Shown: positions 33,096-41,584 of the stretch, in pieces | How the letters are laid out: the number at the start of each line of letters is the position of its first letter | How positions within the stretch are numbered: position 1 is the first letter of the stretch | Source: Streptomyces sp. CCM_MD2014 | Lineage (GTDB): Bacteria > Actinomycetota > Actinomycetes > Streptomycetales > Streptomycetaceae | Direction of reading: 5' to 3' | NCBI RefSeq assembly: GCF_000772045.1 | Contig: NZ_CP009754.1 | Span: 7,874,001-7,938,000, forward strand | DNA length: 64,000 bases | Translations under genes and position numbers: made by a program | Notes under the pieces: generated by a model | The model's input: only the letters and a program-made list of their open reading frames with translations | What the model was told of the DNA's origin: nothing | Database searches by the model: none

Positions 33096-34268
33096 TCAGG
33101 CCGTGTGGAGGGTCAGGCCGTAGCGGTTCAGGATCTCGTTGACCGGCTGGAACCAGGTCTCCCCGCCGCCGGAGCAGTTGCCCCAGCCGCCCGAGGTGAC
33201 GCCCTGCGCCTGGTCACCGCTGATGAAGGAGCCGCCGGAGTCGCCGGGCTCGGCGCACACACTGGTCTTGGTCAGCTGATGCACCACCGAGCCGTCGCTG
33301 TAGTTGACCGTCTCGTTGTGGGCGAGCACGGTGCCGCAGTGCCAGTGCGTGGTGGAGCCGGAGCGGCAGATCGAGGCGCCCACCGGTGCCACGTTCGAAC
33401 CGCGCACGAGCTGGTCGGAGACCGTGCCCCAGCCGAGCACGACCGGCACCGTCCACCAGCCGCTGCCCACGCTGACCCACGCGTAGTCGTTGTCGGGGAA
33501 GGACGAGCCCTGGAACGTGCCGATGTACGAGCGGTCCCAGCCGCTGACACCGGCGCCGGCCCGGCCGCAGTGCCCGGCGGTGACGAACCCGCCGTGCACC
33601 GAGAAGCCGATGGAGCAGCGGACGTTGCCGGTGTAGTACGGGTCGCCGCCGACGGTGCCCGCGGCGAAGGTCCGCGGGGCCGACGGCACCGAGCGCACCG
33701 TGACCGGCCCCGCCTCGCGGGCCTGCTTCAGGAAGTCCTGGACATCGTTGTCAGCGCGGTCGCTCGCGACCACGTCGACGACCACGGTGTTGGCGCTCTG
33801 GTCCACGCGCCAGCTGCTGACGCCCGCGGGAGCGTCGAGGCGGTCGACGCGTGCCTTGACCGCGTCCAGCTGCCGCGCGCTGTGCTCGACGGTGCGCACC
33901 TGCGCGCCGGTGGCGCGTACCGCGCGCAGGGTCGAGGGTGCCGCGTCCGAGGTGACGGCCACGGTCAGTTTCCCGGCGTCGGCGTCGAACCACGAACCGC
34001 CGAACGCCTTTCCGGCGGCCCGGCGTGCCACCGGTTCCAGTGCGGTGGCGTCGCGTTCGGCGGCGAGCCGTTGCTCGGCCTCGGCCCGGGTGAGGCCGAA
34101 GTCGTGCCGCATGGCCTCCAGGAGGCCGGCGGAGGCGGGCTGCTCGTTGGCGGAGGGGGAGGCGGAGGGGGCGTCGGCCGCCGAGGCCGGCAGGGTGCCG
34201 ACCGCGGTGAGGCTGCCGAGCACGAGGAGGCCGGCCAGGCCGAGGTGCCTGAGTCTGCTGCGTCTCAC
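33096..34268 (-). CDS. Secreted S1 serine protease (streptogrisin/alpha-lytic type) with propeptide
   Basis: A prepro-protease of about 390 residues. The signal peptide reads LRHLGLAGLLVLGSLTAVGTLPASAADA. An alpha-lytic protease prodomain follows (about 40-190, with FGLTRAEAEQRLAAERDA), then the mature chymotrypsin-like domain from about 205. The triad is visible: His in FVTAGHCG (near 231), Asp in FPDNDYAWV (near 257) and Ser in AEPGDSGGSF (near 342). Three disulfide-type Cys pairs are present. No carbohydrate-binding domain is attached. GTG 34268 fits a GAAGGG site 8 nt upstream. A LacI-type palindrome lies 66 nt upstream. Confidence 0.92.
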   Translation of the reverse strand: MRRSRLRHLGLAGLLVLGSLTAVGTLPASAADAPSASPSANEQPASAGLLEAMRHDFGLTRAEAEQRLAAERDATALEPVARRAAGKAFGGSWFDADAGKLTVAVTSDAAPSTLRAVRATGAQVRTVEHSARQLDAVKARVDRLDAPAGVSSWRVDQSANTVVVDVVASDRADNDVQDFLKQAREAGPVTVRSVPSAPRTFAAGTVGGDPYYTGNVRCSIGFSVHGGFVTAGHCGRAGAGVSGWDRSYIGTFQGSSFPDNDYAWVSVGSGWWTVPVVLGWGTVSDQLVRGSNVAPVGASICRSGSTTHWHCGTVLAHNETVNYSDGSVVHQLTKTSVCAEPGDSGGSFISGDQAQGVTSGGWGNCSGGGETWFQPVNEILNRYGLTLHTA

Positions 34269-34333
34269 GGGAGTTGCCCTTCGTCGTTCCAGCAAGGTGG
34301 GGGTGGAACAGATGGCATGGAACAACCGCGGTT

Positions 34334-34347
34334 TGAGAGCGCTCTCA
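34334..34347. promoter_or_regulatory. LacI-family-type palindrome upstream of the protease
   Basis: TGAGAGCGCTCTCA is an exact 14-bp palindrome with the central AGCGCT of LacI-family boxes in actinomycetes. It is 66 nt upstream of the protease GTG and 192 nt upstream of the divergent SRPBCC gene, so either could be its target; the protease is nearer. Confidence 0.6.
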
Positions 34348-34538
34348 TCGGGTCGCTTCGAGCTTAGCCAGCCCTTGTCATCAGGTCCATGCCAATGCAG
34401 CGCCTTTCCGCACCGCCGCCTCCACGCCCCGGCGCCCCGACCCGTTCGCCCCGGTTGGCCGGTCGCCTACGGGGCACTCAGGCACCGTCCCGGCAATGAC
34501 GGCCCCATGGCGGTGGCCGCTGGACGTGGGAGGCACAC

Positions 34539-35045
34539 ATGGCGGTTCGGCACCGGCTGATCCAGGCGACCCCGGAGGCCGTCTGGGACGTCCTCGCGGA
34601 CGGAGACAGATACGTGGAATGGGTGGTCGGCCCCTCGGAGGTCGTCCCCAAGTCCGGGCAGTGGCCGCAGGTCGGCGCCACGATCGCGTACGAGGTGCGG
34701 CTAGGGCCGCTGCTGCTGCACAACGAGACGGTGGTCAGACGCTGCGTGGAGGGCTCAGAACTGGAGCTGGAGGCCAAGGCGGGCCGGCTCGGCACGGCCC
34801 GGATCGCCGTGGAACTCCGCCCCTGGGGTGAGCAGTGCCTGGTGATCGTGGACGAGCACCCCCTGCGGGGTCCCGGGGGCCTGGTGCACAACGTCGGTGT
34901 CGAGGCGCTGATCCAGGTGCGGCACCGCGCCATGCTCGCCAGGCTCGCGAAGCTCTGCGAGTCGCGCGCCGGTGACCAGTGCCGGCCCGACCCGCCCGAC
35001 GCGGTGGGTTCCGTGCGCTACCGATGGGGAACCGGCCGTGACTGA
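34539..35045 (+). CDS. SRPBCC/polyketide cyclase-like protein
   Basis: A 168-residue START/Bet v1-fold protein. RLIQATPEAVWDVLADGDRYVEWVVGPSEV is the standard family opening, and HNVGVEALIQVRHRAMLARLAKLCE is the long C-terminal helix lining the pocket. ATG 34539 follows GTGGGAGG. It overlaps the next gene by 8 nt and leads an operon with an FAD-dependent oxidoreductase and an SDR, which suggests it binds or carries the hydrophobic substrate of those enzymes. The pathway is unknown. Confidence 0.87.
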   Translation: MAVRHRLIQATPEAVWDVLADGDRYVEWVVGPSEVVPKSGQWPQVGATIAYEVRLGPLLLHNETVVRRCVEGSELELEAKAGRLGTARIAVELRPWGEQCLVIVDEHPLRGPGGLVHNVGVEALIQVRHRAMLARLAKLCESRAGDQCRPDPPDAVGSVRYRWGTGRD

Positions 35046-36666
35046 TGCCGTCGACGCCGTCGTGGTCGGAGCCGGGCCCAACGGCCTGGTGGCGGCCAAC
35101 CTGCTGGCAGACGCCGGCTGGAGCGTGACGGTCCTGGAGGAGCAGCCCGAGCCGGGCGGCGCGGTGCGGCACGACGACGCGGTCGCCCCCGGCTTCGTCA
35201 ACGACCTGTTCAGCTCCTTCTACCCGCTCGCCGCCGCCTCCCCGGTCCTGCGCGGTCTGCGGCTGGAGGACCACGGGCTGCGCTGGGCCCACGCCCCCCA
35301 CGTACTGGCCCACCCCCTGACCGACGGCACCTGCGCCGTCCTCGACCGCGACGTCGCCACCACCGCCGACTCGCTCGACGCCTTCGCACCCGGGGACGGC
35401 GCCGCCTGGGAACGGCTCCACGAGGTCTGGGACCGCTACCGGGCCGACATCGTGGACGCCCTGTTCACCCCCTTCCCGCCGGTGCGCGCCGGCGCCAGGC
35501 TGGCCCTGCGGCTGCGCGGCGCGGGCGGCCTCAGGCTCGCCCGCACGCTGGTCCTGCCGGTGCGCCGCCTGGGTGAGGAGGAGTTCCGGGGCGAGGGCGG
35601 CAAACTGCTCCTGGCCGGCAACGCCCTGCACGCCGACCTCGCCCCCGAAGCGGCCGGCAGCGGCGGCTTCGGCTGGCTGATGTCGATGCTCGGCCAGACC
35701 TACGGCTTCCCCGTGCCGGTCGGCGGCTCCGGCGTCCTCACCGAGGCCCTGGTCCACCGGCTGCGCGCCCGGGGCGGAACCCTGCACTGCGGACGGCGCG
35801 TCGATCGGGTCCTGGTCCGCGACCGGCGCGCGGTCGGTGTGCGCACCGCCGACGGGGAGACGGTCACCGCCCGTCGCGCCGTCCTCGCGGACGTCTCCGT
35901 CCCCGCCCTCTACGGCCGGCTCGTCCCCCCGGCGGACCTGCCGGACCAGGTCCGCGCCGACCTGCGGCACTTCCAGTGGGACTTCGCCACCTTCAAGGTG
36001 GACTGGGCGCTGGACGGACCCGTGCCCTGGCGGTGCGAACAGGCGGCGCGGGCCGGTACCGTGCACCTCGCCGACGGCCTCGACGAGCTGACCCGGTTCG
36101 CCGCCCAGATCGCCATGCGGCAGGTCCCCGACCGCCCCTTCGCGTTGTTCGGCCAGATGACGACCACCGACCCGACCCGCTCACCGAGCGGTACCGAGTC
36201 CGCCTGGGCCTACACCCACGTACCGCACGACATCCGCGCCGACGCGGGCGACGAGGGCATCACCGGCACCTGGGACGCCGGGGAGCAGGAGCTGATGGCC
36301 GACCGGGTCGAACGCCAGGTGGAACGGTTCGCGCCCGGCTTCCGCGCACTGGTCCGGGCCCGCCGCGTGCTCGCCCCGCCGACGCTGCAGGCCATGAACG
36401 CCAACCTGGAGGGCGGCGCCATCAACGGCGGCACCACCGCCATGCACCAGCAACTCGTCTTCCGGCCCGTGCCCGGCACCGGACGGCCGGAGACGCCGGT
36501 GACCGGTCTCTTCCTCGCCTCGGCGGGCGCCCACCCGGGAGGCGGGGTGCACGGAGCACCCGGCGCCAACGCCGCGCGCGCCGCCCTGCGCCAGCACCGG
36601 TTCGCGGCCCTCGCCCGGGTGCAGCGGGTCCTGACCCGCCGGGACCGGGCCGGCGACCGGTGCTGA
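35038..36666 (+). CDS. FAD-dependent oxidoreductase (phytoene desaturase-like superfamily)
   Basis: A 542-residue flavoprotein. The start VTDAVDAVVVGAGPNGLVAANLLADAGWSVTVLE is the classic FAD-binding GxGxxG motif with the acidic end of beta2. The C-terminal motif LFLASAGAHPGGGVHGAPGANAARAAL is that of CrtI/Rv-type NAD(P)/FAD oxidoreductases. It differs clearly from the true CrtI at 41683, so it probably works on another lipid or isoprenoid. GTG 35038 overlaps the SRPBCC gene by 8 nt. Together with the SDR at 36721 it forms a three-gene operon. Confidence 0.9.
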   Translation: MTDAVDAVVVGAGPNGLVAANLLADAGWSVTVLEEQPEPGGAVRHDDAVAPGFVNDLFSSFYPLAAASPVLRGLRLEDHGLRWAHAPHVLAHPLTDGTCAVLDRDVATTADSLDAFAPGDGAAWERLHEVWDRYRADIVDALFTPFPPVRAGARLALRLRGAGGLRLARTLVLPVRRLGEEEFRGEGGKLLLAGNALHADLAPEAAGSGGFGWLMSMLGQTYGFPVPVGGSGVLTEALVHRLRARGGTLHCGRRVDRVLVRDRRAVGVRTADGETVTARRAVLADVSVPALYGRLVPPADLPDQVRADLRHFQWDFATFKVDWALDGPVPWRCEQAARAGTVHLADGLDELTRFAAQIAMRQVPDRPFALFGQMTTTDPTRSPSGTESAWAYTHVPHDIRADAGDEGITGTWDAGEQELMADRVERQVERFAPGFRALVRARRVLAPPTLQAMNANLEGGAINGGTTAMHQQLVFRPVPGTGRPETPVTGLFLASAGAHPGGGVHGAPGANAARAALRQHRFAALARVQRVLTRRDRAGDRC

Positions 36667-36720
36667 CCGCGGGAGAGCGTCCGCACAGCCCGTGACGAAT
36701 TCCGAGGAAAGGGCCGACCG

Positions 36721-37599
36721 GTGACAGACAGTCCCCTCCAGAACCGCATCGTCGTGGTGACCGGCGCCGCACGCGGACTCGGCGCCGAACTGGCCCGCGC
36801 CTGCGCCCGCCGCGGCGCCCGGCTCGCCCTCCTGGGCCTCGAGAAGCCGCGCCTGGACGCCCTGGCGGCGGAGCTGCCGACCCCCGCGCTCGCCGTCGAG
36901 ACCGACGTCACCGACCCCGCCGCGCTGGCCGACGCGGCCGACGAGACCCGCCGGCGCCTGGGCAGGCCGTCGGTCGTCGTGGCGAACGCCGGTGTGGCGC
37001 ACGGCGGACCGTTCGCCACGTCCGATCCCGCCGAGTGGCGCCGCGTCGTCGAGGTGAACCTGTCCGGCAGCGCCCACACGGTCCGGGCCTTCCTGCCGGA
37101 CCTGCTCGACACGGCGGGCTACCACCTCCAGATCGCCTCGCTGGCCTCGCTCGGCGCCGCGCCCCTGATGAGCGCCTACTGCGCCTCCAAGGCGGGCGTG
37201 GAGGCCTTCACCCACTCGCTGCGCGCCGAGGTGGCCCACCGCGGCGTCGCCGTGGGCATCGCCTACCTCAACTGGATCGACACCGACATGATCCGCGACG
37301 CCGACCGGTACCCGGTCCTGCGCGAACTGCGCGCCCACATGCCGCCCCCGGCCCGCCGCACGTTCCCGCCCGAGGACGTCGCCGCCCGGGTGGTCCGCGC
37401 CGTGGAGCGCCGCCGCACCGCCGTGTACGTGCCGGGCTGGCTGCGCCTGGTCCAGTGGGGACGCGTGACCCTGCCGCCCGTGGTGGTACGGCTGTCCCGC
37501 CACGAGCTGCCCCGGATGGAGGCCGAGGGCTCGCTGGGCCACACCGGCCCACTGGGCGCGGGCGGCCTGGCCGACCGGGCGGCCGACACGGGGCGGTAG
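36721..37599 (+). CDS. Short-chain dehydrogenase/reductase
   Basis: A 292-residue SDR with VVTGAARGLGAELA, ANAGVA, the Ser of IASLASLGA and the catalytic YCASK. The C-terminal 60 residues (RRRTAVYVPGWLRLVQWGRVTLPPVVVRLSRHELPRM) form a helical extension with a hydrophobic face, seen in SDRs of lipid and retinol type. The start is GTG 36721 with GAGGAAAGG upstream, 54 nt after the oxidoreductase. It probably acts on the same hydrophobic substrate as its two upstream neighbours. Confidence 0.9.
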   Translation: MTDSPLQNRIVVVTGAARGLGAELARACARRGARLALLGLEKPRLDALAAELPTPALAVETDVTDPAALADAADETRRRLGRPSVVVANAGVAHGGPFATSDPAEWRRVVEVNLSGSAHTVRAFLPDLLDTAGYHLQIASLASLGAAPLMSAYCASKAGVEAFTHSLRAEVAHRGVAVGIAYLNWIDTDMIRDADRYPVLRELRAHMPPPARRTFPPEDVAARVVRAVERRRTAVYVPGWLRLVQWGRVTLPPVVVRLSRHELPRMEAEGSLGHTGPLGAGGLADRAADTGR

Positions 37600-37936
37600 C
37601 CACCGCGCCACCGAGGCCTGCCGGTGTCGATGCGCCCCGACCCGATGCACCCCGACCCCATGCGCCCCGAAGTGCCCCGGTGCCCGTGCGCCCGGAACCG
37701 CCGGGGTCGGTCCGTTCCGCCGCGCCCCGCGCCGCCGCGGCCGGCCGGCTTGAGGGGACTCCGAACCGGCGCGCCTGTGCCCGTGCCGCTGCGGCCTGCC
37801 CGTGTCGGTGCGCCCGGTCTCGCCGCGGCCGGTCGGCTTGCGTGCTCCGGACCGGTGCGTCGGGGGACGCGGCGTCGCGGGCCGGCCGGGGCACGCGGCG
37901 TTGCGGCCGCCCGTACCGCTGCATCCTGAACCGCCG
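37600..37936. repeat. Degenerate repeat-like stretch without a gene
   Basis: C/G-rich stretch with related segments: CGCCGCGGCCGG-x-CGGCTTG occurs near 37733 and 37821 with nearby CTCCG-x-ACCGG copies (spacing about 86-88), and GTGCGCCCGG occurs near 37686 and 37808. It looks like a decayed repeat. No reliable coding frame was seen on either strand. Confidence 0.4.
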
Positions 37937-38276
37937 TGGCCGGCCGGCACCCAGGACCGGGCCCACCGCACCGACGACGCCGAGCGTCTGCGGCTGGCCG
38001 CCGCCGGCCTCAGGACCGACCCGTCGAAGGTGCACGTCCTGGCGGGCACCCCGGCCCCCACCGTCTACGGCACCGAGGTCCACCGCCGTTTCAGGCCGGT
38101 CCGCCGCCCGGTGCGGGTCGTCGACGCCGACGGGGTCGTGCGCCGCCACGCGCCGGACGCCCGGGTCGAGGCGACCACCGTCGCCGCCGCCCCCGAGGAG
38201 CTGGCCGAGCTGGTCGCCGAGCACAGTGCCCTCCCGACCGTGCTCGGGGCCCGGCGCGGCCGCCCGCCCGCCCGTG
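37937..38276 (+). pseudogene. Coding-like fragment of unknown origin
   Basis: Within this stretch the + frame beginning at 37970 (DDAERLRLAAAGLRTDPSKV, then VYGTEVHRRFRPVRRPVRVVDADGVV and ELAELVAEHSALPTVLG) shows strong third-position G/C bias up to about 38260, as in real genes of the window. No start codon with a ribosome-binding site is present. The frame enters from the degenerate repeat and runs out into the antisense of crtU. It may be a gene remnant or the tail of a deleted gene. I could not assign a family. Confidence 0.4.
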
Positions 38277-39848
38277 TCAGTGGGCCCCGAACCGGCGTGC
38301 CAGGGCACGCAGCGGCGCGGAGCGGCCCCGGTCGGGCACCGTCCACAGCGTCTCGCCCCGCACTCCCCACCGCTCCAAAAGGGCGCCCGCGGCGAGGAAC
38401 CCGGAGGTGGCGGCGCGTTCCATCAGCGCCACCGGAAGATCCGTACGGACCAGGTCCCCGGCGACCACCACGGCCGGATCGGGGGTGCGCACCGTGGGAC
38501 GGTCCCGGTAGCCCCCGACGGTGAACAGCGGGCAGTCCGCCCGCCACTCGTGCCGTGCGGCGACCACGCGGGCCCGGCGGGTCTCCGGGTACACCCGGTG
38601 CAACTGGTCGACGAGCCGTTTCTCCTCGACCTCCCGGACGGCCGCCGACGGCAGCGCGTAGGCGTGGAGTTCGACGACACAGCCGCCGGTGCGCGCCGCC
38701 CAGCGGGCCGCCTCGCCCTCCCAGTGGGAGAGCACGCTGACGTTGTCCAGCGAGCCGTAACCGCTCGTGCCGAGGAACCCGGGCCGGCCGGAGGCGACCG
38801 GGCGGTCCAGCCACAACCGGGAGACCAGGAAGGGCGGAGCGTTGCGCAGCCCCGCCACCCGCGCCCGCCACGCGGCGTCACCCAGATGCGGCGAGCGGCT
38901 CACCACGCCCCGCAGGCCGCCGACGTCCGTCGCGAGCACCACGGCGTCGTACGTCCGGGCCCCGGCGGCGTCGACCACGAGCCGGCCGCCGGACGGAGCG
39001 GGCCGGACGGCCTCGACGGACGTGCTCGTGCGCACCTCGACGCCGTGCCGGGCGAGATACCCGGCGAGGGGATCCCACAGCGCCTGCGGAAACGGCTCAC
39101 GCGGCACGTCGAACAACAGCCCCTCGCTGGAGCCGAGGAAGTAGATGTGGAACATCAGCGCCATCTCCGCGGCCGACAGCTCGCGCGGGTCCGCGAAGAA
39201 GCTGCGGGAGAACACCTCGAAGGCCAGATGCCGCGCGGCCGCGGGAAAGCGCAGGGAATCGAGGAAGGCGGCGGCGCTGACGTCGTCCAGGCGCTCGTGG
39301 ACGCGGCGGGTGCGGACGTCGAGGAGCGGCAGTGCCGCGGCGGGCCGCAGGGCCGCCAGGTCACGCGGCCCGAAACTGGGACTCAGCGCGACGAAGGCGA
39401 GCGCGCTGAACGGGGGAGTGCGCGGAATCCTGCGGAAGCTGTCGTGCAGTCCGCTGCTGTGCCGCAGGGGGTAGTCCGGCAGTCCGGTCAGCATGCCGAG
39501 GCCGGGATCGCAACGGCGCAACAGGCTCCGCAGGTTGTAGTACTGGCGGAAGAAGGCGTGGAACCCCCGGCTCATCGTGGCGGGTGTGCCGTCCGGCAGG
39601 GCGATCGTGCGGCCCGCGACCCGGCCGCCGAGTACGGGCTCGCGCTCGTGCAGCACGACGCGCACCCCGCGTTCGGCCAGCACCGTCGCCGCCGCGAGGC
39701 CCGCGATGCCGCCGCCGATCACCGCCACCGACGGCGGATCGCCCTCGACCCGCTCCCGCCCCGGCCCGGGACTCAGCACCCGCGCCCGCCGGTCCCGCCC
39801 GGGCCGCCGCGCCTCGTCGCCCCCGGCGCCCACGCCCCGCCGGATCAC
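38277..39848 (-). CDS. crtU: CrtU-type carotene desaturase/methyltransferase
   Basis: A 523-residue FAD-dependent enzyme that turns beta-ionone rings into aromatic phi end groups, giving isorenieratene from beta-carotene in streptomycetes. Evidence: SVAVIGGGIAGLAAATVLAERGVRVVLHERE, MSRGFHAFFRQYYNLRSLLRR, SLRFPAAARHLAFEVFSRSFF, ALMFHIYFLGSSEGLLFDVP and the C-terminal VVVAGDLVRTDLPVALMERAATSGFLAA. The GTG start at 39848 overlaps the stop of the crtT-like remnant (GTGA). It is co-transcribed with crtY. Confidence 0.9.
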   Translation of the reverse strand: MIRRGVGAGGDEARRPGRDRRARVLSPGPGRERVEGDPPSVAVIGGGIAGLAAATVLAERGVRVVLHEREPVLGGRVAGRTIALPDGTPATMSRGFHAFFRQYYNLRSLLRRCDPGLGMLTGLPDYPLRHSSGLHDSFRRIPRTPPFSALAFVALSPSFGPRDLAALRPAAALPLLDVRTRRVHERLDDVSAAAFLDSLRFPAAARHLAFEVFSRSFFADPRELSAAEMALMFHIYFLGSSEGLLFDVPREPFPQALWDPLAGYLARHGVEVRTSTSVEAVRPAPSGGRLVVDAAGARTYDAVVLATDVGGLRGVVSRSPHLGDAAWRARVAGLRNAPPFLVSRLWLDRPVASGRPGFLGTSGYGSLDNVSVLSHWEGEAARWAARTGGCVVELHAYALPSAAVREVEEKRLVDQLHRVYPETRRARVVAARHEWRADCPLFTVGGYRDRPTVRTPDPAVVVAGDLVRTDLPVALMERAATSGFLAAGALLERWGVRGETLWTVPDRGRSAPLRALARRFGAH

Positions 39849-40153
39849 CGAGCGCCCCCGCCGCACGCGCGGCGGGCACGCGTGCCGCCGGCGCGGACAC
39901 CGCCGTACCCTCGGTCGCCCGTCCGGAGGCCGGCGTCGCCGGGGGAGGCCGCCGCAGGCAGGGCGGTCGGGGCCTTCGTGCGGCCGCCCGGGTCCAGGAC
40001 CCGGCGTCCGGCGCCGCCGCCCGTGAGGACCGGACGGCGGGCGCAGCGGCCCACCGGGGCGTGGCGGCCCGGCGCGAGGGCGGCGAGGCGGTCGTGGCCG
40101 CCCGTCCCGCGGGCGGAGCCGGCGGTCGGCGCGGCGTCGCGCGGCAGGGGCAT
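39845..40153 (-). pseudogene. Decayed, truncated crtT-like methyltransferase
   Basis: A 102-residue ORF between crtY and crtU. ATG 40153 has GGGAG 8 nt upstream, and the stop overlaps the crtU start (GTGA). In crtY-crtT-crtU clusters such as that of S. griseus, crtT, a SAM-dependent methyltransferase gene, occupies this spot. The ORF keeps worn traces of that family: GGHDRLAALAPGRHAPVGRCARR resembles the YDRLxAxxPGYHxxLRxSARR region, and RVLDPGGRTKAPT resembles the SAM motif VLDLGCGTGAST with its glycines lost. The rest of the enzyme is missing. The match is by eye and from memory. Confidence 0.55.
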
Positions 40154-40176
40154 CGGGACTCCCGGGGGATCGGTGC

Positions 40177-41379
40177 TCAGCGGACGGGCAGGTGGCGGCG
40201 CGGTACCCACGGCAGTTCGGCCGCCGTGCGCAGCATCGGCAGGACGGGGACGCACACGCCGACCGCGAGGTCCTCGTACGGCCGAGACCGGCCGTCGAGG
40301 AAGCGCAGCAGCCGCCCGGCGGGGACACGGTCGAACAGGCGGAAGAAGAGGTCGGGACCGTCGACCCGGCCCGTGGCCAGGGCCCGCAGCAGCACCGCAT
40401 CCATCCACCGGGCCCGCGCCGGATGCGGGGGCGGCGGCACCGGGCGGCGGCCCGCCCGCACCGCCCGCGCCACGGCCTCGGACTGGCGCTGCACGGCGGC
40501 GAACGTGTAGCCGGTGGACGCCCGGGTCGCGCCGCCCGCGACACCGATCCGGAAGACCCGTTCGCAGCCCTCGGCACACTGCTCGAAGACGGCGTCGGTC
40601 ATCGGGATGACCCCCTGTTCGGTCGACAGGACCTCCAGGGGGCCGGTGCGCAGGACACGGCGCGTGTAGTCCTCCAGCGCGCCGTCGTACACCTCGGCCG
40701 GCAAGGGCGCCGGGCCGAACTCCGTGTACTCGACCAGCGCGGTGTGCCGTCCGGTCGGCAGCACGTAGCCGAACGACAGGCCCCGCCGCGGCTGCGCGGT
40801 GCGGAAGTCCATCAGGTCGACCACGTCGGGGTCGAAGACCGGCCGCCGGGTGCGGACGAACCAGCCCCGGAAGTGCTGGAGCAGCCGGGTGCGGGCGGCC
40901 GGCAGCCGGTCGGGCGGCCGGGAGTCGAAGACCCAGCGGGCGCGCAGGCCGACCGGTGCCCCCGCGGCGTCCGTGGCCGCCACCCGCACGGTGCCGTCGG
41001 GCAGGCCGGTCACGGCGCCGACGGCGGCCTCGACGCGCCGCAGCCCCGGACGGTCCTTCAGGTCCCGCTCCACCAGCGCCTCGAAGTCGTCCGAGCGGAT
41101 CATCTTGTACCGGGCGGGCGCGATGTGCCGCCGTACGGCCGTCCCGTCCCGTGCGTGCACCCGCAGCGACTCCCACGACGCCGTCGCGGCCCGGTCGAAG
41201 CGGCCGGCCCCGGCCTCCCAGAAGCACCAGGTGCGTCGCGGAGGCCGCAGCGGGCCCGGCGGCGGATCGACCAGGACGACGGAGGGCGCCGCACCGCGCC
41301 GCGCGTCGGCCGACAGCCGGTGCACCAGGGAGAGACCCGCCGCCCCCGCGCCGACGACCACGATGTCCGCGTCGAGCAC
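40177..41379 (-). CDS. crtY: Lycopene beta-cyclase CrtY
   Basis: A 400-residue FAD/NAD(P)-fold cyclase that converts lycopene to beta-carotene. Motifs are DIVVVGAGAAGLSLVHRL at the N-terminus, RRTWCFWEAG, ARYKMIRSDDFEALVER, VFDSRPP, LLQHFRGWFVRT, DLMDFRT, GVIPMTDAVF and GGATRASTGYTFAAVQRQSE, all standard CrtY features. The start is GTG 41379 after AAGGAGG. It is first in a leftward unit with the crtT-like remnant and crtU, and is divergent from crtI. Confidence 0.93.
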   Translation of the reverse strand: MLDADIVVVGAGAAGLSLVHRLSADARRGAAPSVVLVDPPPGPLRPPRRTWCFWEAGAGRFDRAATASWESLRVHARDGTAVRRHIAPARYKMIRSDDFEALVERDLKDRPGLRRVEAAVGAVTGLPDGTVRVAATDAAGAPVGLRARWVFDSRPPDRLPAARTRLLQHFRGWFVRTRRPVFDPDVVDLMDFRTAQPRRGLSFGYVLPTGRHTALVEYTEFGPAPLPAEVYDGALEDYTRRVLRTGPLEVLSTEQGVIPMTDAVFEQCAEGCERVFRIGVAGGATRASTGYTFAAVQRQSEAVARAVRAGRRPVPPPPHPARARWMDAVLLRALATGRVDGPDLFFRLFDRVPAGRLLRFLDGRSRPYEDLAVGVCVPVLPMLRTAAELPWVPRRHLPVR

Positions 41380-41405
41380 GCCCGCCTCCTTCCCTTCCGT
41401 CCGCC

Positions 41406-41430
41406 GGTCCGGTCCGGTCCGGTCCGGTCC
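41406..41430. repeat. Pentamer tandem repeat in the crtY-crtI divergent region
   Basis: GGTCC is repeated five times in a row within the 303-nt region between crtY and crtI, 26 nt upstream of the crtY start. Slippage of such a repeat could change spacing in the crtY leader or promoter. Confidence 0.75.
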
Positions 41431-41584
41431 GGCGGAGTATTCCGCCCGCCGCCGTCCGTGCGACGTGCGGCGCGCTGGACGGCGCGAGACGGGTACCCGC
41501 CGGGGGACGCGATACCGCCGGGCGGGTGACTGCCGGGCGGGAACCCGCCCCCGCGGCGTCGCGCCGGAGGCCGACGGGGAAGAC

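Noticed and set aside
35038-36666. Second crtI for the carotenoid pathway
   Set aside because: It lacks the specific CrtI patterns seen at 41683 and is bound to an SRPBCC and an SDR gene, so it is more likely another oxidoreductase.
37035-40610. Long plus-strand frame over the SDR, degenerate zone and crtU
   Set aside because: Wrong frame for the SDR and antisense to crtU; composition is typical of a shadow frame.
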